In this document: positions 46,695 through 59,295 of the stretch, in pieces
Position numbering within the stretch: the stretch's first letter is position 1
How the letters are laid out: every line of letters begins with the position of its first letter
Position numbers and translations under genes: made by a program
Notes under the pieces: model-generated
Told to the model about the DNA's origin: nothing
Databases searched by the model: none
The model's input: only the letters and a program-made list of their open reading frames with translations
From: Drosophila miranda
Taxonomy: Eukaryota; Arthropoda; Insecta; Diptera; Drosophilidae
Length of the DNA: 64,000 bases
Assembly: GCF_003369915.1 (NCBI RefSeq)
Contig: NC_046676.1
Coordinates: forward strand, 19,760,001-19,824,000
Reading direction: 5' to 3'

Positions 46695-49600
46695 TTATGT
46701 GGAGGCGCCGTTTTGGATTGATTTAGCGGGCTTCGGATGATCCTTGATGTGCTGCTCGAACATGCTGCGAATGTCGGCCAGTGCCTGGGAGATGTTCTCG
46801 GAGAAGCGTTGGACATCCTGAAAGATAAATTTCGATCAGCTGGAGCTCGATTGGGAGTAATAAAAGCCAAGCCCTACCGTTTGCTGGCATGTTGTCTTTG
46901 CTGAGATATGGAAGAATATCAGATTTTCTCCAGCTATGATGTAGGAGACACCATAACCGTCGTCGGCCACAGGTCCAAAGCCACCTCCGGCACTGATGCA
47001 GTTCGGATGCTTCTTCAAATCCATCTTTGGCGTCTGCCCATGGGGGGTCTGACTAGTCGACAAGCGCCACGGCTCGCTGAGCACTTCGTTGAGGAAGGGC
47101 GAGTCCACTTCCAAGTACTTGGACACAACGTACAAGCAGAAGAGATGCCTGTCAATACCCCTTCCGCACATGGAATCCTGATAGCCCAGTTGGTGGCGAT
47201 CGCAGGCTGCCTGTAGCATCTTGACGCGCTCGTCGTTCTGCGAATAGAAAAACCAATTAGGCTTGGATCGAACTATATTATGGGCCACCTCTTACCGATA
47301 TGCTTTGGTTTTGCATGGCTTTGACCCACGCTGCGGACTCGATAGTACACGGGCGCACTGTCTCAGTTCTACCCTCGCGGAATAGGCGCGTCATCGAAGC
47401 CTCATATGTCAGGGAGAATCGTCCCGCATCTCGGTAATAGGCCAACTGCAGGGCCATTTGAATGTAGGCATCTGGGGAGATGCGGCACTTCTTCATGAAT
47501 CCCTTGCCGTACTCCTGGTGCACCAGAATGCGCAGATTCACCTCATTGATTAGCTTGGTCACGTCTATGGTGGCCTCATCAATTTTGGACAGACAAGGTG
47601 TAAGATCCCAGCTCAGTCGTGTGGGCAGTGGGGGCTGGAACTCAGGTGTGCCCTTGGTGTCGCCAGCCTCGTCGTATCTGCAGGGTATGCGTTTGGTTAG
47701 ATCAAGAAGTATTTCCTTTTCTGTGAGGCAGTAAACGAAGGCAACGTAATTAAGAGGCTTTGGTTAACCTTACGAAACAATAGTTAGTCACAGAAATATG
47801 GGAGAATTAGTTTGTGTTTGCGTTTAAGGTTGCTGTAGAATACAGTGTTCTGGGCTGGCTACATGCTAAGAACGTTTTCCACTGTATATCTGCCGCATAC
47901 GGTGAGTGCGACAGTTTGAATGCATTTGAGAATCTTAAACATGTGCAGGCCCTCAAGGTTTCCCAAAACCACCTTTAATTACATTTTGAATTGTTTGGAA
48001 ATTAAGTGTTTACCCATAAATATCATCACCAAATATATACTCCCATAGATGTCCCAAAACCGGTGCATCGGCCCTATAAAAAATGCGTAAATTAAATCAA
48101 TTGTTAGGCCACAACCAGAGTTAATTAAAAATATGTATGTATGTATGTACATGTCAAAACCAAAGTCAAGAACTCAAATTGAACGTATCCAACCGACACC
48201 GACACCGTCAAACGTAGGCGCGTACAAAAAAGATCACTTTACCCATCCGATACAAGATCGTCGACGATCAGGTTCTCCCACATGTGTGAGGCAATGGCAG
48301 CGTCAGACCTTTGTTTGTGTGGGTTTCAAATTGTTCAAAGAATTTAGATTACGGCAAATCAAGGCTACGAAACGTCTTGGTCTGAAAAGAACAGTACGGA
48401 GTTCGAATTACACTTACCAGGTGTGCTCCGCATTGAAGCCGACGCGTCCATTGGTGGCCACACAGACGGTGAAACACTTGTCGAACCAACGATTGTAGCC
48501 GTTGCCGTGGAGCAGCTTCTTTCCGAAATTGTCGAGAAGCTCGGGCCGCTCCAGATCAAATTCGAATGGTTCATCGTCCAGGGAGAGGACAAAGGCTGCA
48601 GATTCAATGGTCCGCAGGGAGACATGGTTAACGCCTCGCGAGAAGTACGTGTTCCGAGCCTCGGCCCACTTCGAGCGATTCCAGGCGGTGAGTGCAGCCA
48701 AATGCTCCTCACCATCCATGGGAGTGGCCTTGGCCTTTAGGATCTCCTCGATTTGACTAGAAAAAAGAAAATGTTAGTTTCTAATTGTATTGGGAATCTG
48801 ATCACGAACTCACACTTGAAGCTCGCAAGGACGCAGGATGCGTCCCTTGTGGTAGATGATCATTTTATAGTAGCAACCCTTGTGCAGCACCACAATGTGA
48901 TTGGAGTCCTTGTAGTGAATGATGCGATCTGTTTCCAAGCCCGGAACACGAGCCGTATTGAAGGTGCGTTCATACTGCCAAGAGCACAGAGGAATCATGC
49001 CCTGGACCATGATCTGCAGAAGAGAATTGCTTAATAGGTTTTAATTGTCATATTGTGTTGTTTAACTTACAGGTTGCAGTTCCTGGTGCTCGATGAGACG
49101 ACGGAAATTGAGAAGCAGGTGGACCACGTTGGCCGCCCTGGCTGCCTGTTTGTTGGTCAGATTCATGAAGATGGCATCCGTGCCGTAGAAGTTGCTGTTG
49201 ACACAGAGTGGGCTGCGGCCGCGCAGATAGACATACTCCTCCCACCAATCGGAGACGTAGTTGGTGGACCACCAGCTCTTCAGGATGAGGTACCATTGCA
49301 GCTTCTTGCCAATATTCTGTTCGAACTCTTTGGCCAGGCGCTCCATTCTCGAGTAGTTATCATCGTCCAGGAGAGGTCGCACACTGCGCAGGTATCTCGT
49401 CATGGTGTCCTTGACGGATGGCAGCGGCAGACGTGGCAAGGAGCCCTGAAAACTGTACAAGCCAGGCTTGTTCCAGCTGGACAAGACGCGCACCACAGCC
49501 ACCCACAACATGGTGGGCAGCGAAACGCGACTTCCCGGGGCCCTGGACTCATACATCCAGCCCTTGTACATAAGTAGAAGCTTCAGGGTGTAGCGCATGG

Positions 49601-50013
49601 TGAAACAAATCGAGAGCCAGATCACCAGGGCAGCCAGGAAGCAGGCAGTTACCTGCCAGTTAGTTGTGTTGGAGGGAAGATGAACGAGAACTCTGTTGGT
49701 CAGGTTGAAGGGAGCCTGGTAGCCGGCAAAGTGCAATCCAAGGGCAATGGCCGAAATAAGCCATAGACTTTGGATGTGGGCCGGATAGACGCCGTTGCGC
49801 ACGCCATTCTGAAACGAGGATACGAAACGGTTAATCCAAATATATCATTATCAAATGTATCGTTAAGCTTACCCTGGCACGAGCCAAGCGCTTCTTCCAG
49901 GAGCGCACTCCCGAGTTCCACACGAGATTGAGCACCTCGTGGTCATAGTTGATGTCGAAGCCCTCGTGGGTGATGGCAAACGAGAATGCAACGGCGGCAT
50001 GGGCTTCAGCCAT
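46695..50013 (-). CDS. whd: Carnitine O-palmitoyltransferase 1
   Basis: Coding exons on the minus strand: 50013-49873, 49808-49071, 49013-48814, 48756-48418, then either 48073-48014 or 48308-48243, then 47677-47296, 47237-46878 and 46817-46695. The protein has 780 or 782 residues. CPT1 sits in the outer mitochondrial membrane and makes acylcarnitine, the rate-limiting step of fatty-acid import; in flies the gene is withered. Two membrane segments are visible ([34 protein letters not shown]). The acyltransferase core follows, with catalytic His about 471 in FNAEHTW, and the CoA/carnitine region ([25 protein letters not shown]). The ATG lies two bases inside an exon that starts at 50015. Upstream exons are noncoding, for example one ending at a GTAAGT donor beside 54031. 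Confidence 0.96.
48014..48073 (-). CDS. whd: whd mutually exclusive exon a
   Basis: A 60-nt exon with entry phase 2 and exit phase 2. It encodes [19 protein letters not shown] plus the split codons. It follows immediately after the catalytic histidine (EHT|W) and matches the vertebrate CPT1 sequence WADAP...HLWEY well, so it is the ancestral-type version. Confidence 0.85.
48243..48308 (-). CDS. whd: whd mutually exclusive exon b
   Basis: A 66-nt exon of the same phase, 170 bp upstream in transcript order. It encodes [20 protein letters not shown] plus the split codons. It aligns with exon a around the D-A and H-x-W-E residues, so it is a diverged tandem duplicate. Including both exons keeps the frame but would duplicate this loop, so exclusive use is expected. 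Confidence 0.8.
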
Positions 50014-50015
50014 AC

Positions 50016-53000
50016 CTGCAGGCAATCGGTGACGTCACACCCAATGTAAATGTTCTGCAGGAGATAGACGGTTCAAAATGGGTTAATGTCTGCGCGATAA
50101 TCTCTTCTTTTGTTTTAAACACTACGACTTTGTATGTGTGAGTATTTCGTCATAATAAACAATTAATAGCTGAGCTGATAAGATATCTTTTGTATTGGCC
50201 AGACATCTGAAATAAGTGATTCATGTGTTGACCAACATCTTGGCCAGTTACCCAAATTTAAATGGAATTGAAATGCGCTGCAGATCGTAAAACTACTTTC
50301 GGAATGCACTTTGCCATATTCATGTACGGAGGAGTGCAAAGTTCAGCAAAATATAGCACGACTCGGATCTTGTTTAATAATTTTATTCGCTTCGCGCGAT
50401 TCGATGTCATAACATTTTACATGCAATTGATGATTGACGTCACTGAAAGCAGTTTCATTCAAGCGATAACCCCAAACGAGGTTCGAGATAGCGTCCCTCT
50501 CGGACTCTAAGTCTGGGCAGCAGCACCTAGACGATTTTATAGCTAGCTGGATTGCTGATCACTTCTATATATGTTGGGTGGATAGGGTAGACAGCAAACA
50601 GTTAAAATTTGGCCAAAAAAACCGACATTCGATCACTTGTAGCAGATCCATTTCCTGTTTATATTGCAAACTGATTTGAGACCTACGAGTATTTGCTGTG
50701 TATAGACTCGTAATCGTATGCATTTTCAGTTTTTTAATTGTTATTGCTCAGCGTCTAATACTATATGACAGCTATTGAAATTTATTAGTACGCCAAAGCA
50801 CATAGAACATACATTCATACATGTATGTATATATTGCTGTGCATTTCTACTTATAGTCTTCTAGAACTATACAAATAGTAATATAGGGGAATTCTAATAA
50901 TATCAATCACAGCATAGTGTTGCAGGCGTTATGTTTCTAGATCAGATCAGATAAACCTTGGAGCGAGGTAAACAAAAATGGCAGTGAAGGTCAGTGCAGT
51001 GGGTCTTTTATGCTATTGTCCATGTCCGTGCATATCAATAAACCAGTTCCAAAAACATCGAAGACCCCTTCAAGATACAAATTCGTTTTCGTTTGACCCA
51101 GATCGAGGCGGCGACGACTATGCGACGATGCCTAATAATTTGAGCAGCGCGCTGCCGGCTTTTATTTGTTTGCGTATGAGCGAGAGAGCAGCAATCACAA
51201 CAGCAGCAGCAGCAACAGCAATAGCATAGACTAAAACAACAAATTCCAATACGATTTGCTGCCTTTTATTATAGTCGTAGTCGCAGCAGAGATCTCTTGC
51301 GCTGGGCCCCGACACTGTGGTCGAGACGGTACAAAGTCCAAACCGATTTTTTCATCATTGCTTTTCTGTGATGTGATCTCTTCCTAGATTTTAATTATAT
51401 TGCAGAAAATTTAAATTGATGTGGTTTTTTAGATTGACCTTGCCTTCCCCATTCCCCCACCCACTGTGTGTGTGTGTGTACGCGCGGGGGTGGCATGTGG
51501 CGGTGGGGCCAACACGGGTTTTATGTAACAAGCTACAAGTCCCCACCACAGCTGATAAGGCAGCTATCTCAACGTGAAATGTATTTTTCAACTATCAATA
51601 ACATGTGGGAGAATTTGGGTCAAAAGTGAGAGAGAGGGAGAGAGATCATAATAGGAAAAGCAAACCGAGAAAACCCGCAAAAATGCCACAGTTGCAGAAA
51701 AAAAAACACTGTTTATCCACTATTTGTGTTTCTTCGCCGCGTTCGTTACGGTCGACCTTCAGCTTAATGGAAAACAAACCTTCTTTGTCGATTCAAATGT
51801 TTCGGAAGCCAATTCTCGAAATCACTTTCAAATTAATTGCACTAACAGTGTTTCGAGAGAGAAACACAAACAGCACAATGGGATTTTTATTCGAGCAGCG
51901 AGTTCCCTTTAGCCTTGCGATTTGCGGTTGGTTTGCGGGACCAGAAAAACAGAAAACAACTTGATCACTTGAACGGCCGAGCGCCAACTGAACCAGACTG
52001 TGCTCGCTGCACGCGCATGGGGTCTTAAAAGGCGGCAAGAGACGAGTTTTGTGTGTCTGTGTGTGGGTGCGTCACGAATCGAGGGGCTCGTGGAGTGTGT
52101 TGACCGATGCCGGTTCTTCCCCACGGTTCCTCTCCTCTCTGAGTGTGTCTGTCCGAGGATCGATAAAGGCTTATCAGAGTTTAGCAAATGGAGATCCTAT
52201 GGTGGAAAATATATCTACATACATGCATTAAATGATTGTCAAATCGTTATCTCCTGCTCAAGTTGGATATTTGGCCCACACAGTCTATACAAATACTATA
52301 CTATTTCCAATAGTCATAAACTAGTAGAGATTGTGGTGCTCAAATGTTTTATATTATCGAAGGGAGGTGAGGTACTGTACTACCAAATCATAAAGATAAT
52401 GATGTGAATAATAATTTTAATTCCCGATATGTCCAGTTTCGGCTTGGGACTTTGGCCTTTCTATAAATATAAATAGATATGTACATATGTATGTATGTAC
52501 ATACTCGTATGCTGTCGTCTATTTATGTAAGGTGGCGCATTCTCTCGCCACTACTTCAGTGTGAAGAACTTCTCTCACAAATTTCAATTGAATCTTATCA
52601 GGGTTACATGGGTGGTTAGCCTGATTACGTGTGTACTTACTTCAGACGATAAACGGCCTGAAAAACAAGTCTTATATGATTTGATTTTATAACATTAAAA
52701 TGACCAAACCTGCGATAAGCAACAATTGAAAGGTTTTATCGCGTCTAACTATTTATAGTTGAAAGTCCAAGCATTCATACTACGCCCGTGGGGGGGCATG
52801 TGAAATTTGTGTAGTACGCAATTCGGCGGCCAAGGCTGATAAGGACGGGCGCGCAGTCCGATAATTCTAGGAATTGCCAAAATAACCTAGTGCAATCAGC
52901 GACGCGTTGGCACTTCTGCCTGGTTGGCATGTCTGGGAGGCCTATGGCTATCTAAATGATTGGTCTGCCTTAAAAGTCTGGAAAAAGAGTTAATTCCCAC

Positions 53001-54532
53001 CCAGCCCAGACGAATGAAAGAGATCACAAGATGGCTCGTATATCTCCAGCGTGGACTTTGAACCTCGGCCACTTGAAATTGCGACGATACGACCATGGCA
53101 GCACCAGCGCCAGCGCCAACGACGCATGTCTAACACGGCCGAGACAAAGGCAAAGCAAGGGAAAGGCAAAGACAAGGGTGGGGGAACCAGTCGGGCCTCT
53201 CTGAAATATCATTCACAGCTGCCGCGGCAATTAGGAGGTCAATAGTACCTATCCTACCTGAGCAGCTTTTCAACTTAGGTAAACATTGGATTGTGGATCT
53301 GCCATTTGTTAGTCTTCTCTTTTGGATAAGGTTGTTTTCCCCTTAAATGCATACATATGTGTACATACATACATTTATTTGTATGCATATGGGCAGTGGA
53401 GGAAACTGCAGCAAGACACGTAGCCAGGCCAAGAGAGACAAAGAGACGGGACTGTAACTACGTAGTGCACACAGTTGCCTGTGTATAGGTGTGTGTCTGT
53501 TTTACAGATGTTTGCCAGTAGAATCTCTCGCAGCTTTTGCGCACCCACTCAGAGCAGAAAAGCTGGCGCTCAGCTCTCAGAGAGCAGAGCAGCGCCGCCG
53601 TCAAGCCGTATATAAACTCGTTTTGGACTTTGAACCGCGTTGAGAAAAGCGTGTTTTGAAAAAAACAGCGTAAAACAACAACGACTTTATTAAAAAACAA
53701 ACAACAATCAGAGCCAGGGAAAGACAGCGGCGGCGGGTAGTGTTGTAATAAATACAATATTATTCACTTTTAGTTGCTGCTTTTTCAAACAAGTTTCCAT
53801 GCGATTTGTAGAGAAAATTCACTATTCGGTGCTGGCTGGGACTTGCATGTGACCCAATTATTTACGAACTGGTTGGACTTGGTTGGTTTTGAATTTTTTC
53901 TGTGTGGGGGAGGGGTAATTGGGCAGCCCAGGTCGCTGGAGCAACAGAATCAGGCATTTTAAGGGTAATTTACCCAAATAAGAATCGGAAATGGTTCAGG
54001 GTTAATGCTAATGGATTCACAAGCACTTACTAAGTTTTTGGTGAACGCAAACGCCCACCGTTGTAGTCTTGAAGTGAAGACAATCTACGGATTCTTTTCT
54101 TAATCCAAATGCACAAATCAAAGAACACAACTCGAAGAAAACAACAGAAAACAGCACAAAGCGCGGAAAAGACCCAAGAGACAGACGACGAAAACGGCAA
54201 AGGCGTGCGCGCAATGTTGTAAGCGTTCCGGTGGTTAAGAGAGAATGAGACTCGCTCGGAGAGCGGCGGCAGCAACAAGCGCGAGAGTTTCGACCATATG
54301 ATCGAAGCAACAACAGAAGGGTTACTGCTGCAGCATACACGTAAATCCACACGTTACATACACAAATGCAAGTTCCCGACTACTGAGATATATTTAAACA
54401 GAGCAAGAATGCGCTTTCAAGCTTAACATCGTTCACTTGTACCGGTGTCTTAGATTAAATATAAACTGAAATTTTCAGATGGTTTTTGATATTAAGGAAA
54501 GTGGAGTCTTTTTAATCCGAGTATGGGCTGAA
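50016..54532. other. whd: whd 5' region: noncoding exons, promoters and intergenic DNA
   Basis: No coding exon is recognised. On the minus strand, sequence from about 54310 to 54031 reads as a C/T-rich leader ending in a GTAAGTGC donor. It is a good candidate whd first exon, spliced to the acceptor at 50016. A plus-strand TATATAAA at 53609-53616 is unexplained. Other content is AT-rich, with GTATGTA repeats near 50820 and 52480-52500. Confidence 0.5.
53609..53616 (+). promoter_or_regulatory. Orphan TATA box
   Basis: TATATAAA follows GAGAGCAGAGCAGCGCCGCC-type sequence and precedes an A/C-rich, leader-like stretch on the plus strand. No plus-strand gene is recognised downstream before translin, which lies on the other strand. 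It may drive a noncoding transcript or be fortuitous. Confidence 0.35.
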
Positions 54533-55461
54533 CTACTCGACTGGTGCTGCCGACTGTTCGCCATCCTTGTCCTTGTTGGATAGGCCACGTATGCTGACGT
54601 CGTAGACAACCTCTTCGATCTTCTTCACGTCGTATTTGAGGGCATCAAAGCGTTTGCGTAAGCCGTCGTTCTTCAGATTGAGCAATCGAAAGCCCGTGTT
54701 CAAATCTCCAATAAAGTGCGAGATGTTCAGGGGGCGCTCATAGTCGCCCATCGTGACGGAATTCGTGGCAAACCGCGAGAGCTCCGACGCAAGCTGCAAT
54801 ATGCCCAGCAAGTAGTCCTCGACGTCCAAGTGGAAGCCTTCACCGGGCTTGGTCTTCACTGTTGACAGAGCAATCGAATGCAAATTAAAAATGCTAAAGG
54901 CAGAAAATGTTTAATCCACTCACAGCCCAGCATTTCGGCCACTGTTTCGCGAGTCACCAACAAGCCCTCCTCCAAGTAAATGACCAAGGCAATAAGAAAA
55001 ACCAACCGCTGTGTAATGTAGGTCCAGTGATCGGAGTATCTGGAGAGAGCAGAGCATTACACACCCACATAGGGGACCAAATATCTCTGACTCACCTGTA
55101 GTATTGCCCTGGTGGCGCCAATGTGGCCAATTTTACATACTTCTCGGCACAGGCTTCGATTAGCTTCCGGGCCGAGCCGCAGGCGCCGCTAACTAAACGA
55201 TACAGGAGTTAGTGAGACCGACCAAGTTGCAAATGCGTCACCTACTTTGGCTTAAATCGCTGTGAATTATCTGCAACTTGATTTGCGCGTCCTTCGCCAG
55301 ATGCTCGATTTCCCTCACCACAAGGCGGATATTCTAAAATGAAGTTTCCGGTAAAACTATTCTTTGGGTCTTGTATGGCCACTTACCTCACGAAGCTCCT
55401 GCTCGTTGTCTATATACTTCTGGTAGCTTGAAAACATATTTATATTCACGAAATTCGTCAT
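54533..55461 (-). CDS. trsn: Translin
   Basis: Five exons (55461-55387, 55333-55246, 55192-55096, 55039-54924, 54858-54533) give 233 residues, the normal translin length. Translin forms an octamer and joins Trax to make C3PO, the endonuclease that removes the passenger strand during RISC activation. Translin itself supplies the nucleic-acid-binding barrel, and Trax the catalysis. Family sequence is clear throughout: ENIRLVVREIEHLAKDAQIK, PPGQYYRYSDHWTYITQRLV, and FHLDVEDYLLGILQLASELS. RFATNSVTMGDY and the GFRLLNLKNDGLRKRFDALK tail complete it. The C-terminal Asp/Glu-rich end is variable. It is divergent from peflin across a 180-bp gap with DRE-like sites. Confidence 0.96.
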
Positions 55462-55535
55462 TTTGTCGTCTTTTTGCTTTATGCCGGTTTGGACGCTAGA
55501 GATGGGTGCAGAATAATGCGATAGTCAAATCGCCA

Positions 55536-55543
55536 TATCGATT
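55536..55543. promoter_or_regulatory. DRE-like site in the translin/peflin bidirectional promoter
   Basis: TATCGATT, with a second AATCGATT about 20 bp to the right, lies midway between the start codons of translin (55461, minus) and peflin (55642, plus). Both fit the WATCGATW consensus. Only 180 bp separates the two starts, so promoter elements must be shared. Confidence 0.6.
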
Positions 55544-55641
55544 ATTAGGCAAGAAATCGATTGGTAGACGCAGTGCTGGAAAACGCTTTTCACATACAAA
55601 GGCTTCAAGTTTCAATTAAAATTAAATAAAGATTGTGAAAA

Positions 55642-56566
55642 ATGTCCTACGTACGTTCTCATCCACTTAAAGGGACCTACAAATAGATTGCAGTTTGTTT
55701 TTTGCAGGGTCAAGGCTACAATCCCTACAATCAAGGCTATGCTGCACCGCCAGGCGCCTTTCCACCCCAAAACTCGCAGGTCTCCTCACAGGCACAGCAG
55801 TGGTTCGCTATGGTGGATCGGGATCGATCTGGAAAGATCAACGCTTCCGAACTGCAGGCGGCGCTGGTAAATGGGCGTGGCGATCACTTCTCGGATAACG
55901 CATGCAAGCTAATGATTAGTAAGTTGTCTATTTTGGAGTCTCTATTGTGACGTCAGTCATCAGTGTGACGGCGTGAAGGAACTGCCAGCCGCCCCAAATG
56001 TAGAAGCACACGGGCGTGTTGGGTTAGATCGCCGGTCAGACACTATCTCGAATGTTTACCTAACTTTTGCTGCTTTTTATTATGTTTATTCAATCGCACT
56101 TAATGGCAAACTTACCCACTACTTGCAGGCATGTTCGACAACGACGCTAGCGGAACCATCGATGTTTACGAGTTTGAAAAGCTTTACAACTACATTAATC
56201 AATGGCTGCAGGTCTTCAAGACCTACGACCAGGACTCCTCTGGCCATATCGAGGAGAGCGAGCTGACTCAGGGTAAACTATTATAAATCATAATGCTATC
56301 ATCGGTTGATGGTTACTAATGGCTTTTCCTTGCCCACAGCCTTCACTCAGATGGGCTTTCGGTTTTCGCCGGAATTCATCAACTTTCTGGTGAAGAAGAG
56401 CGATCCACAGACCCACAAGGAGGTTTCGGTGGACCAGTTCATTGTACTTTGTGTGCAAGTGCAGCGCTTCACGGAGGCCTTCCGTCAGCGGGACACACAG
56501 CAAAACGGAACAATCACTATAGGCTTTGAAGACTTTTTGACTGTGGCAATCGGTTGCTCATATTAA
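55642..56566 (+). CDS. PEF1: Peflin-type penta-EF-hand protein
   Basis: Exons 55642-55650 (only nine bases, MSY), 55708-55918, 56129-56272 and 56340-56566 give 196 residues. Penta-EF-hand proteins bind calcium and heterodimerise; peflin pairs with ALG-2 at COPII/ER exit sites. A short Gly/Tyr/Pro-rich N-terminus (QGYNPYNQGYAAPPGAFPP) precedes EF1 (DRDRSGKINASE, about 40-51). EF2 (DNDASGTIDVYE, about 77-88) and EF3 (DQDSSGHIEESE, about 107-118) follow, then degenerate EF4 and EF5. The latter half (FIVLCVQVQRFTEAFRQRDT) resembles peflin more than ALG-2. The D. melanogaster counterpart is probably CG17765. A poly(A) signal AATAAA lies at 56810-56815. Confidence 0.92.
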
Positions 56567-56809
56567 ACTTCGAGCGAAGCAACTGTTCCAAAGCAATCCA
56601 AACTCTTGCACACGGCACAGCCTTCTAACACACATTTCTTATTCCGTTTACTGTGCATTTTGTTTAAATTTATATGGTGTTTGCTAGCTTAGATATTCAT
56701 CGTCCTCTCACAGTCATGTTATTGCAATCTCCTGGTTCCAGAATCACCTTTCAAAAGTATTTGTTATTACAGCTCGATTAACACATAGTACAAAGTGTCT
56801 TGCGCCTAA

Positions 56810-56815
56810 AATAAA
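56810..56815 (+). terminator. Polyadenylation signal of peflin
   Basis: AATAAA lies 244 bases after the stop codon, in an AT-rich context. It is the first perfect signal downstream. Confidence 0.6.
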
Positions 56816-58009
56816 GTACATATATTTATAAAACGAAATTTAAATGGTTTTATTGAAAGTAAAAATTGCATATCAAAAGTTTTTTGTAGAATAATAACCT
56901 TATCTTAGCAGTTTCACTGCCCTACGCCTATATTTGTATATTCGTTGATATGTATGTGTATTGTATATTCTTCTTGTATGCACGTTACTTATTGTGTTGA
57001 AAATTTGAGCGATTCAGTGCGACAATACAAAGCTTATGAGTAATGTACATATGTACGAGTATGACAAAACATTTAGACATTAATTTTGTTTTGGTTTTCG
57101 GCTTGGGAATCGTGAAGTGTTCCCTATTTCTTTTTGGTCATAGGTATACAATTTTTAAAGTACAAAAACTCAGTCTTTAAGTTGATAAATGTATGAATCG
57201 AATGTCTTGAGGGGAATAAGGCAAATAAGATAATGGATTTTCCAATGGCAAGTTCCAAACGATTCTCTGTAAAACTAGATCAGTCAGAGTACGGGTACAT
57301 GTACATATGTATGTCTATCAAGAAAGATGGCATCGATTGAGGAGATCCGAGAATTGTCAAGGGTTTCTGTCTTAGGAAGCTTGATCAAACTTAATTAAGA
57401 GATCTTTGGGGCGGCAAGGGCGTGGAAATGTCTTTCTGGGACAGGATCTTATAAATGTTTCGAAAATACAGATAAAGAGCCCTAAGAATACTTTTATTTC
57501 TGGACAACGGTGAAATGTTTGATAATATCTTAGTAATTAGTTGCCTTTTAAAAAAGATTCTTGTAAATATGTTGGGCATAAAAATCCTTAACTATAAAAT
57601 TGTATAAAAATAAAGTCAATCGTGTTTCTCACATCTTACATAAGCTATATCGATATCAGATTCAAAGTGTAAAATAATACGCAGCGTGAAATATTACTCG
57701 GTTTGCAGTTGTTGGCGTACGTTGCCTTAGGTCTAATTTGATTATCTGCTTGATTAGATTGGTTTACGAGTGCTTATATTATATAAATTATTACATTACA
57801 AGTAAACATTAAATATTTGGGATGACACATAAATGACAAGAAATATTATTCGTTAATTCGTCAAATCAAGACAAAAATGCGAGAGATTGCAGGTCTCCCT
57901 TGTGGTTGGTATGTGTATATGTTGGACAGGGTTACAAGTTAAATGGAAGATTCAGTTGGTCCCCATAAAAGTATTATTTGGTATCAAATCGCAAGCAGAG
58001 AGTTCTCTC
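56816..58009. other. Convergent intergenic region and lola 3' UTR
   Basis: There is no coding sequence. The 3' UTR of the lola isoform ending at 58010 (minus) runs leftward here and converges with peflin. TTTATT-type sequences (for example near 56840) could serve as its poly(A) signals. Confidence 0.5.
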
Positions 58010-59295
58010 CTACTTATTGCAGTCTATAATCAGCTTGCCCTGGGAATCGTCGGACATGGAGCCGCTCATGCCGTCGCCCTTCATGGAGTATTTGGAGCGG
58101 CGTTTGCTGGGCAGCTGGGGCAAGTCGGTGTGGTGTTTCCTGACGTGGACGCCAAGGTTTCCGCGCTGCTTCGACTTATACGGGCAATAGGGACACTGGT
58201 GAGATGGCTCCTTGCCACCACACTCGACATTCTCGTGGCGACGCAGCGTAGACTTCCAACGATATTTCTTGCCACAGTGACGGCACTCGTAGACTGGTTC
58301 GCCATCCAGGCCGATCGCATTGGGACTGGTGATGCTCCCGTTGCTGCTGCTTCCACCATAGTCACTCAATGTAAACTCCAGATTGCGAAAGACTTGGGCC
58401 TGGGCTTCCAGTATGGAGTTGGTGGAGCCTCCGTGGGCACTCGAATGGAACATGTTCATCGAGCTGTTGCCGAACTTGCTCCCGCTCTGTTCCATGAGAT
58501 GTATATCGTCAAAGGCATGGAAGCGGCCATCATCTTCATCCTCCGTTGATGATCCCGGCTCGTTCTCGCACTCCGAGTGGCGCAGATCCCGCTTCTGCTG
58601 CTTGAGCAAGAGGTTCTCCAATATTTTGGTTGGCGAGGTCTCGTTTCCAATTGCAGTCTCGACCTCCTCCTTGATGCGACGCTGAGGTGTTTGCTGGCGC
58701 ATGATCTCCTGCGCTCGAATCTGTTGCTGGAAGCTGTGCAGACCATTTCGCATCAATGCTTCGGCTATGACAGCCGCCTGTGGCTTCGGCGTTGGAGCAA
58801 CTGGAGCTATGGTTTTGTTGGCAACCAACACAGAAGTTGGTATGGCCTTCACCCCACCCAGGCCAAGGCCCGTAGGGACCGCTGTCTTCAGAGAGTATTT
58901 GTTTCGCGGATGAAATGATGCAGCGCCAGCGGCAGCGCCCATTATCTCATCAGCATTCAAGTTTTTTGAAGCCGTATCGGAAGCGGAGCCGTAGACGGCA
59001 ATGGCAGCTATGGTGGAAGGCTCCAATGTCTCGCCGGAAGTGGGAGACACCTGGCCATACTGAGTCACCTCTGCGTGGTCCAGTTGCTGCTGCTTGGGCA
59101 CCTTGGCCGACTTGGTCTTGTAGAACTCGAACAACATGTCCGAGACCTCAGACACAGACAGACGCTTGCGGTGAGATCCCGGCGCCTGGGCCTTTTGTTC
59201 GTCGCGCTTTCTTCCATTGAGAATGCTACGCTGGAAACTGCGCTGGATCTCTGCTGTTCCCACTCCTGGGGCGGTGTTCTCTTTTCTGCTTAAGT
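58010..59295 (-). CDS. lola: lola alternative 3' exon with a zinc-finger pair
   Basis: A terminal exon enters through an ATTGCAG acceptor at 59296 with two bases completing a codon (..DLSRKENTAPGVG...). It runs 428 codons including the stop. It is one of the alternative C-termini of longitudinals lacking, a BTB zinc-finger transcription factor of axon guidance whose 20-odd isoforms share the BTB exons and differ in their DNA-binding end. The common exons lie outside the window, to the right. The finger pair is at the C-terminus: YECRHCGKKYRWKSTLRRHE followed by NVEC (Cys as fourth ligand), then HQCPYCPYKSKQRGNLGVHV followed by RKHH. The preceding region is Ser/Ala/Gln-rich and disordered. Confidence 0.9.

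Noticed and set aside
57887-58549. 220-codon plus-strand open frame
   Set aside because: It is antisense to the lola zinc-finger exon, whose finger motifs establish the minus strand as coding.
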